DNA of 64,000 bases from Microtetraspora glauca (GTDB lineage Bacteria > Actinomycetota > Actinomycetes > Streptosporangiales > Streptosporangiaceae). Below are positions 50,506 to 59,900 of the stretch, in pieces (position 1 is the first letter of the stretch; each line of letters begins with the position of its first letter). The notes below the pieces were generated by a model that did not search any database, was not told where the DNA came from, and worked only from the letters and a program-made list of their open reading frames with translations. Location of the stretch: contig BBYL01000009.1 in the NCBI GenBank assembly GCA_001570385.1, forward strand, positions 310,001 through 374,000. The letters are read 5' to 3'. The position numbers were made by a program, and so were the translations under genes.

Positions 50506-52086
50506 ATGAGCAACGTGACCAAAGTACGCCTCTCGCCCCGGCTGGGCGCGCTGAGCCCCCGCGAACACTGGCGCAGGACACGGCTGCAGGCATACTCCTG
50601 GCTGCTCACCGGGCTCTATCGGACGGCGTCCGTCCATCCGGCCGTCTGGCGCTTCGTGGCGCGCAGCTACCATCCGGTCCTGGACCGGCTGGCCGCGCGG
50701 CACGCCGAGGTCGCCTGCCGGTTCGCCGCCGTCGACGTGCCCGCCTACCGCCACTTCCTCCAGGAGGGCGGAGCGTCCCGGGCCAGGCGGCTCGCCGACT
50801 TCCCCGAGACCACCAAGGCGAACTACGCCGGCGCGTATGACGAGATCAGCCGGTGTCAGGAGGGCAAATTACGGCTCAGCGGCACGATCGTGGACGAGTC
50901 ATCCGGGTCGAGCGGCAAGCCGTACAACTGGCTGCGCGGGCCCCGGGAGCTGAAGGCCATCTACCGGAACGCGGCGGGGTACACCGAGCTGGTCTTCCCG
51001 GGGAAGCGGCTGTTCGTGATCAACGCGTACTCCATGGGGGCGTGGGCCACCGGCACGACCACCGGGGCGGCCATGGCCCGCATCGCCGTGGTCAAGAACA
51101 CCGGCCCCGACCTGGAGAAGATCGTCGACACGCTGGAGCACTTCGGGCCGGACTTCGACTACATCGTGACGGCGTACCCGCCGTTCCTGAAGCACCTGCG
51201 CGACCGGCTCGACGCGGCCGGGTTCCCCTGGGAGCGCTACCGGATCCGCGGCCTGGTCGGCGGTGAGGGCATGACCGAGGCGCTCCGCGACTACCTGCAG
51301 GAGCGCTTCGAGGAGGTGCGCTCGGGGTACGGCGCCAGCGATCTGACGATCGGCATGGGAGCGGAGACGGGGTTCACGGTGTGGTTGCGCAAGCGGCTGG
51401 CCGTGGACCGCGAGCTGCGCGGAGAACTGCTCGGCGAGCACGAGCAGCGGCTGCCGATGATCTTCCATTACAACCCGCTGGAGACGTTCCTGGAGGTCAA
51501 CGAGCGGGGCGAGCTGCTCTGCACGATCAACACCAAGAGCGTGTTGCAGCCCAAGCTCCGGTACAACGTCGGCGACGAGGCCCGGCTCGTCTCCCTGGTC
51601 CGGGTACGGGAGATCATCAGGCGCGACCCGGAACGCTGGGCGGAGTGCCGGAAGGCCACCGCGGACGAGCGGATGGCGCTGCCGCTGCTGTTCCTTTTCG
51701 GGCGCAAGGACAGCACGATCTCCTACATGGGCGCCAACCTGTACCCGCAGGACGTGGAGTACGGCCTCTACACCGGCAACCCGTACGCGGCGGAGATCTC
51801 CCGGTTCTGCCTGTCCCTGGAGGAGTTGCCGGGCCTGGAGTACCGGCCGGTGGTCAACATCGAGTTGCGCTCGGCCTCGCTCGGCGAGAAGGAGCGGGAC
51901 GAGCTGGCCCGGACCTGCCGCGAGGGCGTGCTCGCCCATCTGGCCACGGTGTCACGGGACTTCGCGGAGTCGCTCAAGGAGGACCCCACGGCCGCCGACC
52001 TCCGGATCCGGGTCGTCGATCCGGGCGAAGGGCCGTTCGCGGGCCTCAACAAGCTCAAGAACGTCTACCTGCTGAAGGACGCATGA
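50506..52086 (+). CDS. Adenylate-forming enzyme (PaaK/CapK/F390-synthetase-like)
   Basis: 526 residues of the ANL-related phenylacetate-CoA ligase/CapK group. The ATP-binding loop is DESSGSSGKPYNW; VGGEGMTEALRDYLQERF, SGYGASDLTIGMG and the hinge-type FLFGRKDSTISYMGANLYPQDVE follow in the expected order. It should adenylate a carboxylic acid (or coenzyme F420, as F390 synthetase does); the final acceptor is unknown. ATG 50506 has GGAG only one base away, so GTG 50515 may be the true start. First of four genes joined by four-base overlaps. Confidence 0.85.
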   Translation: MSNVTKVRLSPRLGALSPREHWRRTRLQAYSWLLTGLYRTASVHPAVWRFVARSYHPVLDRLAARHAEVACRFAAVDVPAYRHFLQEGGASRARRLADFPETTKANYAGAYDEISRCQEGKLRLSGTIVDESSGSSGKPYNWLRGPRELKAIYRNAAGYTELVFPGKRLFVINAYSMGAWATGTTTGAAMARIAVVKNTGPDLEKIVDTLEHFGPDFDYIVTAYPPFLKHLRDRLDAAGFPWERYRIRGLVGGEGMTEALRDYLQERFEEVRSGYGASDLTIGMGAETGFTVWLRKRLAVDRELRGELLGEHEQRLPMIFHYNPLETFLEVNERGELLCTINTKSVLQPKLRYNVGDEARLVSLVRVREIIRRDPERWAECRKATADERMALPLLFLFGRKDSTISYMGANLYPQDVEYGLYTGNPYAAEISRFCLSLEELPGLEYRPVVNIELRSASLGEKERDELARTCREGVLAHLATVSRDFAESLKEDPTAADLRIRVVDPGEGPFAGLNKLKNVYLLKDA

Positions 52087-52520
52087 GAACCACGGATTTC
52101 AGCGGCGCTCCGCCGCAGGCGCGGGCGACAGCGATGTTCGTCGGGGCGACCCGCTATCGCGGCCCGCTGTCGATCATCACGCTGAGCCTCACCTGGTTCA
52201 GGCTCGTCCGCGACATGAAACGGATGCGCGGTTACTGCTGGCACAAGGTCTACTGGGAGTTCCCCTTCACCCTCGGCACGCTCGCGTTCTTCACCGACAG
52301 GGACGCGATGATGCTGTTCGCCCGCAGCCGCCACCACAGGAAGCTCATGCGGTGGGTCACCGAGGGCACGAAGAACGCCACCGGCGGATACATCCGGGTC
52401 TACAACGCCGAGCCCGAGGGCTACAGCAACGGCGTCTGGCGGGCCGAGGGGAACACGATGGCGCACATCCCGACCTTCACCCCGCTGTCGTCCGAGGAGA
52501 CGGGACCTCCCGTCCGATGA
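52083..52520 (+). CDS. Unknown 145-residue protein in ligase operon
   Basis: Not firmly recognised. The sequence suggests a dimeric alpha/beta-barrel fold of the monooxygenase-like or CrtA-like kind: a first strand with FVGATRYRG, WFRLVRDMKRMRGYCWHKVYWEFPFTLGTLAFFTDRDAMMLFARS, then an amphipathic helix and a strand with GGYIRVYNAE. Aromatic residues and His are frequent. It starts inside the ligase stop (ATGA) and ends inside the next start (ATGA), so its product is needed in step with both neighbours. Confidence 0.7.
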   Translation: MRTTDFSGAPPQARATAMFVGATRYRGPLSIITLSLTWFRLVRDMKRMRGYCWHKVYWEFPFTLGTLAFFTDRDAMMLFARSRHHRKLMRWVTEGTKNATGGYIRVYNAEPEGYSNGVWRAEGNTMAHIPTFTPLSSEETGPPVR

Positions 52521-53599
52521 GCGGCGGGACGCGACTGCGGCCGGTCGAGAGCCGCCGGGACCTGCGCGACTTCCTCGGCCTGACCGACCGGATCTACGGC
52601 GGCGACCCGCGTTTCGTGCCGCCCCTGCGCCAGCAGGTCCGCCGCTGGTTCCGGGAGGGCGTCCCGATGTACGTCCTGCGGGACGGCCGGGACGTCGTCG
52701 CCAGGACCACCCTGCACACGGACGCCGCCTTCGACGCCAAGCTGGGACGCCCGCTGCAGCTCTTCGGGCTGACCGAGTTCACCGAGGGCGCGGCGGAGGC
52801 GCTCTTCGACGAGATCGTCGCGGCGGGGAGGCGGGCGGGCCGGGCGGCCGTGTTCGGACCGGTCTCCCTGCTGCCCAACCAGTCGGGCGGCGTCATCACC
52901 TCCGGGTACGACGACCGCGGTTTCATCGACAGCGCCTGGAACCACCCGTTCTATCCGCAGGCGTACGAGAAGTATGGTTTCGGCCGGCGGTTCGAGTCCG
53001 ACACCTGGATCTGCCCGGTGGCCGGCGACCCCACCGCTCCCGCCGCACCCGAGCCACTCCCCGACGGGGTGGAACTGCATCGGGGCGACAGGAAGCGGAT
53101 CGGCGAGCAGCTCCCCCTCCTCCGGGAGATGCTCAACGCCGCCTTCGCCCAGCTCGGGTACTACACCGAGATCTCGGCGGAGCAGCTGGCCCGGCAGACG
53201 GACGGGCTCGCCTACCTCCTGGACGAGTCGCTGCTGCTCTATCTCACCAAGGAGGGCAGGCCGGTCGCCTTCGTCCTGTGCCTGCCGGACATCTCGGAGT
53301 TCGTCGTGTCGGCCGGGGGCGACCTCGGCCTCTTCGCGCAGCTCCGGCTGCTGGCCACAAGGTCGCGTTACCGCCGCGACGCCGTACTGATCATCAAGGG
53401 GACCGTACCGGACGAGCAGGGGCGCGGCCACATGCGGGTGCTGTCCCGGGAGCTGTCGCGCAACCTCCGCGACGGCGGGTACGCCACGCTGCGCAGCACC
53501 TATGTCGAGCGGGCCAACCCCGGATCGGCGGCGCAGTTCGTCGCCATGGGGGGCCGCCCGCTCCACGGTTACACGTTCTATGAGAAGGCACTCAGTTGA
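52517..53599 (+). CDS. GNAT-fold acyltransferase-like protein
   Basis: 360 residues. The N-terminal half (DRIYGGDPRFVPPLRQQVRRWF, GRDVVARTTLHTD, FGLTEFTEGAAEALFDEIVAAGRRAGRAAVFGPVSLLPNQSGG) matches a group of GNAT proteins that includes lipid-type N-acyltransferases; a SAWNHPFYPQAYEKYGF segment follows. The C-terminal half is a second GNAT-like domain with LSRELSRNLRDGGYATLRSTYVERANPGSAAQFVAMGG. Substrate unknown. Joined by four-base overlaps on both sides. Confidence 0.75.
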   Translation: MSGGTRLRPVESRRDLRDFLGLTDRIYGGDPRFVPPLRQQVRRWFREGVPMYVLRDGRDVVARTTLHTDAAFDAKLGRPLQLFGLTEFTEGAAEALFDEIVAAGRRAGRAAVFGPVSLLPNQSGGVITSGYDDRGFIDSAWNHPFYPQAYEKYGFGRRFESDTWICPVAGDPTAPAAPEPLPDGVELHRGDRKRIGEQLPLLREMLNAAFAQLGYYTEISAEQLARQTDGLAYLLDESLLLYLTKEGRPVAFVLCLPDISEFVVSAGGDLGLFAQLRLLATRSRYRRDAVLIIKGTVPDEQGRGHMRVLSRELSRNLRDGGYATLRSTYVERANPGSAAQFVAMGGRPLHGYTFYEKALS

Positions 53600-54588
53600 C
53601 GGACTCCCGGACGGCGGCGCCGTTCCACGCGCTGCGCGAGCTCGAACACGACTTCTGGCGGGCGCCGAGCGCGCACAACACGCAACCGTGGGTGCTGCGC
53701 TACGGCCCCGACGGCGTGGAGATCGGCTGGGATCCGGAGCGCGCGCTCCCGGTGAGCGATCCGACCGGCCGGGACCTGCGCCTGGGCCTGGGGGCCTTCG
53801 TCGAGTGCTGCCTCATCGTGTGCGCGGACGCCGGCATCGCCGTCGACTTCGAGCCGGGCCACCGCGAACGCGACCTGCGGGTGGGGCGGCTGGTCGCCTC
53901 GGCCGCGCCGTACGCGACGCCGTTCTCCGCCGAGGACGTGCGCCGGCGTGGATCGAGCCGGGTGCCCTACGAACCGGGACGGCTGCCCGAGCCCGTCGTC
54001 GAGGAGCTCCTGCAGGAGGCGGAACAGGAGAGCGGGGGCGCCGTGCGCCTGCTGCCCTGCCGGGATCTGACCAGGATGCTGCGGGCCGCCGACCGGCACC
54101 AGTTCGGGACTCCCGAGGTCGTGACCGAGCTGCGGGAGTGGATGCGGCTCACGCCGTCGCATCCGCGCTACCGGCTCGACGGCCTGACCGACCGTGCCCT
54201 CGCTCTCGGCCGGACCGAGGCGCTCGGCCTGCGCGCGGCGCTGTCACCGGCCGCGTACGGAGTGCTCCGCCACCTGGGGCTGCCGTACCTGCTCGCCGCG
54301 GCCTCGGGTGGGCTGCTCGACTACGACGGCGACGTGCTCGTGCTCGTGGCTCCGCCGGGATGCGACGCGGACGGGCAGGTCGCGATGGGGCGGGTGCTCC
54401 TGCGGCAGATGCTCCACCTCGCGCGGCACGGGCTGTCCACCCACCCGCTGAGCCAGATCATCGACGCTCCGGCGACCCGGGACGGCCTGGCCGCGCTCCT
54501 CGGGGTCGACGCCCCCGATCGGCTGCTCCATGTCGCACGGGCGGGGCGTCCCATCGGCCCGGCGGCCAGGTCGGCCCGGATCGTCTAG
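53596..54588 (+). CDS. Nitroreductase-fold flavoprotein
   Basis: 330 residues from TTG 53596, whose TTGA overlaps the previous stop. The family's N-terminus is clear (RAPSAHNTQPWVLRYGPDGVEIGWDPERALPVSDPTGRDLRLGLGAFVECC), with Arg and Asn positions for FMN binding, and a C-terminal GRVLLRQMLHLARHGLSTHPLSQIID segment. It would bind FMN and reduce or oxidise a small molecule. Last gene of the ligase operon. Confidence 0.85.
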   Translation: MTDSRTAAPFHALRELEHDFWRAPSAHNTQPWVLRYGPDGVEIGWDPERALPVSDPTGRDLRLGLGAFVECCLIVCADAGIAVDFEPGHRERDLRVGRLVASAAPYATPFSAEDVRRRGSSRVPYEPGRLPEPVVEELLQEAEQESGGAVRLLPCRDLTRMLRAADRHQFGTPEVVTELREWMRLTPSHPRYRLDGLTDRALALGRTEALGLRAALSPAAYGVLRHLGLPYLLAAASGGLLDYDGDVLVLVAPPGCDADGQVAMGRVLLRQMLHLARHGLSTHPLSQIIDAPATRDGLAALLGVDAPDRLLHVARAGRPIGPAARSARIV

Positions 54589-54656
54589 CCCGGCCCGCGC
54601 CTCGTCCACCCCGTGGCGCCGGGCGGCCGGGCGGCCGGGTGGCCTCACGGCTCGTC

Positions 54657-55325
54657 TCACCGGGACGACCGCGCGGCGGATTTCACCTCGTCCGTCGATC
54701 CCTTGTGGCGGGAGACCCGGATCAGCGCGGCCGAGAGCCGGGCGAGGTCGTCGTCCGACCCGACCAGGGCGGCCAGGGGGCCACCTTGACGGGGCAGCCC
54801 GACCGTTTGGGCGGCGTCGAGGACGCGGCCGTCGAGGTACGGTGCGACCTGCGGCCACACCACCTGAACCTCGCGGAGGAAGATGTCGGCGCCCGTGGGC
54901 CCGATGCCGGGAATCTCGGTGAGCAGGGCCTTGGTCCGCCGCGTTTCGCGGCCGGCCTCCTCCCGCAGCCGGCGCAGGTCGCCCGACCACCGGTCGATCA
55001 GCATGTCGGCCGCGTCGCCGAGCATCGTCGACGTACGCTCGTCGTACCGCCGATAGTGGCCCCGCCCCAGCGCGTCCACGCGATCCTGCCAGCTCGCCTC
55101 GCGCATCGACCGGGGCGTACGGAAACCGGCGGCGAACAGCTCCCGCGCGGCGGCGACCGCGATCTCCGCCGAGATGCGGGCGCTCAGCAACGTCGCGAGG
55201 ACGAGGAGCTGATACAGCGGGCCCGGCTTGTCGGCGAGCCGGATGCCGGCCTCGTCCGCGTAGGTGCGGCCGTATCGGTCGAGCAGGATGCCCACCAGGG
55301 CTTTGTCCGTGTCCGTCCGTGCCAT
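54657..55325 (-). CDS. HhH-GPD family DNA glycosylase-like protein
   Basis: 222 residues, endonuclease III-like. The helix-hairpin-helix motif is TEIPGIGPTGADIFLREVQ, and the catalytic Asp probably lies in APYLDGRVLDAA. The Lys of bifunctional Nth (GRKTA) is replaced, and the four-Cys iron-sulfur site at the C-terminus is missing. It may be a monofunctional glycosylase or a structural relative. ATG 55325 is used. Confidence 0.85.
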   Translation of the reverse strand: MARTDTDKALVGILLDRYGRTYADEAGIRLADKPGPLYQLLVLATLLSARISAEIAVAAARELFAAGFRTPRSMREASWQDRVDALGRGHYRRYDERTSTMLGDAADMLIDRWSGDLRRLREEAGRETRRTKALLTEIPGIGPTGADIFLREVQVVWPQVAPYLDGRVLDAAQTVGLPRQGGPLAALVGSDDDLARLSAALIRVSRHKGSTDEVKSAARSSR

Positions 55326-55404
55326 GGGCTTCCGCTACCCGCGTGCTTCCGGCGCATTCGCGACAACGCCACGAGGCGGCGCGGGCATGACGAGCCCGCG
55401 TCAC

Positions 55405-56208
55405 TCAGCCGAGGCGGCCGACCCCCGCGTAGACCCACATCTTCTCGGGGGCGACGGGCTGCGCGATGTGCGGGTGCCATTCGGGAGCGGTCACCAGGCC
55501 GGGCTCGACGAGCGCGAATCCGTCGAAGAAGCTCATGATCTCCGCACGGTCGCGGGCCACCCACGGAGCTCCTGAGCGTCCGGACACGGCGACCAGCTTG
55601 CCGATCTCCTCAGGCCGGAACTCGTTGGTGACGTGGGAGACCGCGAGATAGCTCCCGGGAGCCATGAGGTCACGCAGCCGGGCCACGACGTCGGCCGGGC
55701 CGCTCCCATCCGGGATGAAGTGGAGGACGGCCACCATCAGCACCGCGACCGGCTCGGAGAAGTCGATCAGCCGCTGGAGGTCCGGGTGGCCGAGGTAGTC
55801 GTCGGGAGCGCACAGGTCGGCCTGGACGAACGCGACGTCGTCGCTGGTCGCCAGCAGCGCGTCGCCGTACCTCGCGACGATGGGGTCGTAGTCCACGTAG
55901 ACGACGCGGCAGCGGGGATCGACCTCGCGGGCCACCTCGTGGACGTTCTGCTGGGTCGGCAGTCCGGACCCGATGTCCAGGAACTGGCGGATGCCCGCCT
56001 CCTCGGCGAGGTAGCGCACGACGCGGCCGAGGAACTGGCGGTTCTGCCTGGCCATGGAGGGCATCTCGGGGGCCAGCGCGAAGACGGTCTCCGCCACTTC
56101 TCGATCGACGGCGTAGTTGTCCTTGCCGCCGATGGCGTAGTCGTAGATTCTGGCCGAGCTGGGACGATTCGGGTCCACACCGGCCGGGACGGGACGTTCG
56201 TCGGTCAC
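55405..56208 (-). CDS. DUF574-type SAM-dependent methyltransferase
   Basis: 267 residues of the S-adenosyl methyltransferase family PF04672, expanded in actinomycetes. Signatures: RPSSARIYDYAIGGKDNYAVDREVAE, RQNRQFLGRVVRYLAEEAGIRQFLDIGSGLPTQQNVHEVA and VDYDPIVARYGDALL. Substrates are unknown; members often sit near regulators. GTG 56208 is chosen since AGGAG lies 6 nt upstream. Lies just downstream of, and on the same strand as, the TetR gene. Confidence 0.95.
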   Translation of the reverse strand: MTDERPVPAGVDPNRPSSARIYDYAIGGKDNYAVDREVAETVFALAPEMPSMARQNRQFLGRVVRYLAEEAGIRQFLDIGSGLPTQQNVHEVAREVDPRCRVVYVDYDPIVARYGDALLATSDDVAFVQADLCAPDDYLGHPDLQRLIDFSEPVAVLMVAVLHFIPDGSGPADVVARLRDLMAPGSYLAVSHVTNEFRPEEIGKLVAVSGRSGAPWVARDRAEIMSFFDGFALVEPGLVTAPEWHPHIAQPVAPEKMWVYAGVGRLG

Positions 56209-56294
56209 CGCACACTCCTGGTCAATCCTGGAGAGACCACTATCGCATAAACGATCACATCCCGCCGCCCCCGATCCGGCCCCGATCCGTCCCG

Positions 56295-56852
56295 TCAGGC
56301 CCCGTCTCCCGCGTACGCGGACAGGCCGTTGACGATGAGGGTGACGGCCTCGTCGAAGGCGTCGTCGTCGGGCGCGGGGAACGCCCCGTTGATCTCGGCG
56401 AGCAGAATTCCCGCGGTGAACGCGAAGAGCGCGTTCCGCACCCGCGAGAGCCGCTCCTCGGGCACGCCGGCGGCGGTCAGCACCCGGCTCAGCACCTTCC
56501 ACACGGTGTCCTGGCGCGTCAACTGCGGATGGGCGGACAGGTCGGGGTAGAGCGAGGGATGCCGGTGGGCCAGCGCCCGCATACCGGTCGCGAGCGCCCG
56601 GATCTGCTCCTGCCACGGAGACCCGTCGTCGGCGGGCAGCTCGATCTCGGACAGCACCAGGCCGCGCACGCCATCCAGGAGCGCCTCCTTGTTGGGCACG
56701 TGGTGGTAGAGCGACATCGGGTTGACGTCCAGCGCGGCGGCGAGCTTGCGCATGCTCAGCGCCTCGACCCCCCGCTCGTCGATGAGGCGCAGCGCCTCCG
56801 CGTGGATCTCCTCGGGTGAGAGGGGCGAACCCCTCCGCGCACTAACGGCCAT
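56295..56852 (-). CDS. TetR-family regulator of the P450 fusion gene
   Basis: 185 residues. The helix-turn-helix is EALSMRKLAAALDVNPMSLYHHVPNKEALLDGV, and the C-terminal ligand domain belongs to the group seen in TetR-type regulators with a long final helix bundle. ATG 56852 lies inside operator 1 (56849-56863). TACCAT on the minus strand 7 bp before it suggests a leaderless start. Divergent from the CYP102-like gene, recalling Bm3R1/CYP102A1 of Bacillus megaterium, so it probably represses both genes. Confidence 0.92.
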   Translation of the reverse strand: MAVSARRGSPLSPEEIHAEALRLIDERGVEALSMRKLAAALDVNPMSLYHHVPNKEALLDGVRGLVLSEIELPADDGSPWQEQIRALATGMRALAHRHPSLYPDLSAHPQLTRQDTVWKVLSRVLTAAGVPEERLSRVRNALFAFTAGILLAEINGAFPAPDDDAFDEAVTLIVNGLSAYAGDGA

Positions 56853-56863
56853 ACGCCGTATGG
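56849..56863. promoter_or_regulatory. TetR operator 1
   Basis: Perfect inverted repeat CCATAC-GCC-GTATGG overlapping the TetR start codon. Identical arms recur at 56871-56885, centres 22 bp apart. Confidence 0.75.
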
Positions 56864-56870
56864 TAGCCTT

Positions 56871-56885
56871 CCATACAGTGTATGG
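56871..56885. promoter_or_regulatory. TetR operator 2
   Basis: Perfect inverted repeat CCATAC-AGT-GTATGG, 28 bp before the P450 ATG, overlapping a possible -10 (TACAGT, 56874-56879). Confidence 0.75.
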
Positions 56886-56913
56886 CTGACAGAAGGCAGG
56901 GGGATTCCTTCAC

Positions 56914-59900
56914 ATGGCCCAGCTCACGCCCATTCCCAGCCTCCAGGGCTTGCCCATCGTCGGGAACGCGCTGCGCATCCCGCGTGACCGTCCGAGCGAG
57001 TTCTTCCAGGAGGTCGCCGCGCGCCATCCCGGCGGCCTCTACCGGATGGAGATCCTCGACCGGAGCGTGGTGTTCGTCTACGACCCCGACCTCGTCGCGG
57101 AGCTGTGCGACGAGACACGGTTCTACAAGCCGGTCGACGCGCCGCTGTCCATCGTCCGGGACTTCGCCGGAGACGGGCTGTTCACCGCGCGCGGCGACGA
57201 TCAGATCTGGGGGCAGGCGCACCGGATCCTCCTCCCGGCGTTCGGCCAGCGCTCGATGAAGGCGTACTTCCCGCAGATGCTGGAGGTCGCCGAGGCGCTG
57301 GCCGCCAAGTGGGCGACCACCGACGAGGTCGACGTGCCCGCGGACATGACGCGGCTCACCCTGGACACGATCTCGCTCACCGGGTTCGGGTACCGGTTCC
57401 GCTCCTTCGAGAGCCCCGAGCTGCACCCCTTCCTGCGGTCCATGGGCAACGCCCTGACGGAGGCCATGGTCCGCAACCAGCAGATCCCGCTCGTCACCAG
57501 GATGAAGAGGCGGGCGGACGAGGCGTACCGCGCCGACATCGCGCGCATGCGCGAGCTCGTCGACGAGGTCATCCGCGAGCGGCGCGCGGGCGGCGATGGT
57601 GGAACGGGCGGCGCGGGAGGGGTCACCGACCTGCTCGGCCTGATGCTGGAGGCGGCCGATCCGCGCACCGGCGAGCGGCTGCCCGACGAGAACATCCGCG
57701 ACCAGGTGCTGACGTTCCTCATCGCCGGGCACGAGACCACCAGCGGCCTGCTGTCCTTCGCGATCTACAATCTGCTGCGCAACCCGCACGTGCTGGCCCA
57801 GGCGTACGCCGAGGTCGACCGGCTGCTTCCCGGCGACACCGTCCCGACCTACGAGACGATCATGAAGCTGGACGTCGTCCCCCGGATCCTGGAGGAGACG
57901 CTGCGGATCTGGTCACCCATCCCGTCGATCGGGCGCGCGCCGCGGGAGGACACGGTGATCGGAGGCCGCTATCCCCTGGCCAAGGGGACCAAGTGCGTGG
58001 TGCTGCTGCCGCCGCTGCACCGCAGTCCGAAGGCGTGGGACCGGCCCGAGGAGTTCGACATCGACCGCTGGCTGCCCGAGAACAAGGCGGCCCACCATCC
58101 GCACGCGTACAAGCCGTTCGGCAACGGAGAGCGGGCCTGCATCGGCCGCCAGTTCGCGCTCACCGAGGCCCGGCTGGCGCTCGCGCTGGTCCTCCAGCGG
58201 TTCGCCGTCTCCGATCCGGAGGCGTACCGGATGGAGATCAAGCAGACGCTGACCGTCAAGCCCGACAACTTCACCATCCGGGTACGGCCCCGCAAACCGA
58301 GTGAGCGGATGAGCGCCCCGGCCGCCCTCCAGGGCATGGAGGAGGACGCGGAGCGGACCGAGGAGGGCGCGGAGGTGCAGGTCCGGGGCGTGGGCCTGAC
58401 CGTCGCCTACGGCTCGAATCTCGGCACGTCGCAGGACGTCGCCGAACAGATCGCCGACCGGGCCCGCCGGTCCGGATTCGCGACCACACTGACCACACTG
58501 GACGCGCTGGACACGGTGGAGCCGCCTGCCGGCGGGCTGCTCGTCGTGGTGGCGGCCAGCTACAACGGCAGGGCGCCCGACAACGCCGCCGCCTTCGACG
58601 CCACCGAGAGCCTCGGCGACCTGTCCGGGCTGCGCTTCGCCGTACTGGGCTGCGGCAACACCCAGTGGCCGACGTACCAGGCGTTCCCGAAGCGGGTCGA
58701 GGCCAAGCTGCTGGCCGCGGGCGCCGCTCCCCTGGTCCCGCGCGGTGAGGCCGACGCGAGCGGCGACTTCGACAGCGACGTCCGGTCCTGGACCGCGGGC
58801 CTGTGGTCCGCGCTGGCCGCCGGGTACGGCGCGGGCGCGACGGCGGAGCCGGAAGGCCGCCGCTACCACGCCGAGCTGCTGACCCAGGCGGAGGTGCGGC
58901 CCGCGGTCGTGTCCGGGCAGGCGTTCCCGCTCACGGTGGTCTCGAACGAGGAGTTGGTGGCGTCGGGGGTGTGGGACTTCGGGGACGAGCGGCCACGGCC
59001 CGGTGTGCGATCGATCGTCGCCGAGCTGCCCGAGGGCGTGACGTACGAGGCGGGCAACCACCTGGCGGTGTACGCGAAGAACGATCCCGAGCTGGTCGCG
59101 TGGGCGATGCGCTGCCTGCGGCTGCCCTCGGGCCAGGTGGTACGGCTGAGCCAGGACGGCGAGCGCTCGACGCACCTGCCGCTGGGCGTCCCGGTTCCGG
59201 CGGAGCTGCTGCTGGCCGAGTTCGTCGAGCTGCAGGAGGTCGCGAGCCGGTCGGATCTGGAGACGCTGGCCTCGTTCACGGAGTGCCCGTGGACCACGGG
59301 CGAGCTCGCCCGGCTGGACTACGCCGAGGACGTCCTCGCCAAGCGGGTGTCCGTGCTGGCGCTGCTGGAGCGGTTCCCGTCGATCGCGCTGCCGCTGGAC
59401 GCGTTCCTGGAGATGTGCGGCCCGATCCGGCCGCGCTTCTACTCGATCTCGTCCTCGCCGCTGGCCGCGCCGGACCGGGTCCGGATCACGGTGGGGCTGG
59501 TGGAGGGGCCGGCCTGGTCGGGGACCGGGCAGTACCGGGGCGTGTGCTCGGCCTACCTGGCCGCGCTGGCTCCGGGGGACACGTTCTACGGGTACGTGCG
59601 GGTACCGTCTCCCCCGTTCCACCTGCCGCCCGATCCGGCCACTCCGGTGATCCTGATCGGTCCCGGCACGGGTTTCGCGCCGCTGCGCGGCTTCCTGGAG
59701 GAGCGTTCGCTACAGCCGGGCGCGGGACCGGCGAAGGTGTTCTTCGGTTGCCGGCATCCGGAGCACGACTGGCTGTACCGGCACGAGACGTGGGACGCGG
59801 ACGTCCATCTCGCCTTCTCCGCGCTGCCCGGCCACCCGCACCGGTACGTCCAGCACGCGTTGCTGGCGCACGCCGCCGGCGTTCGTGAGCTGCTGGAGCG

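Noticed and set aside
57913..59622. 569-codon minus-strand open frame inside the P450 fusion
   Set aside because: Antisense of an intact multidomain enzyme.
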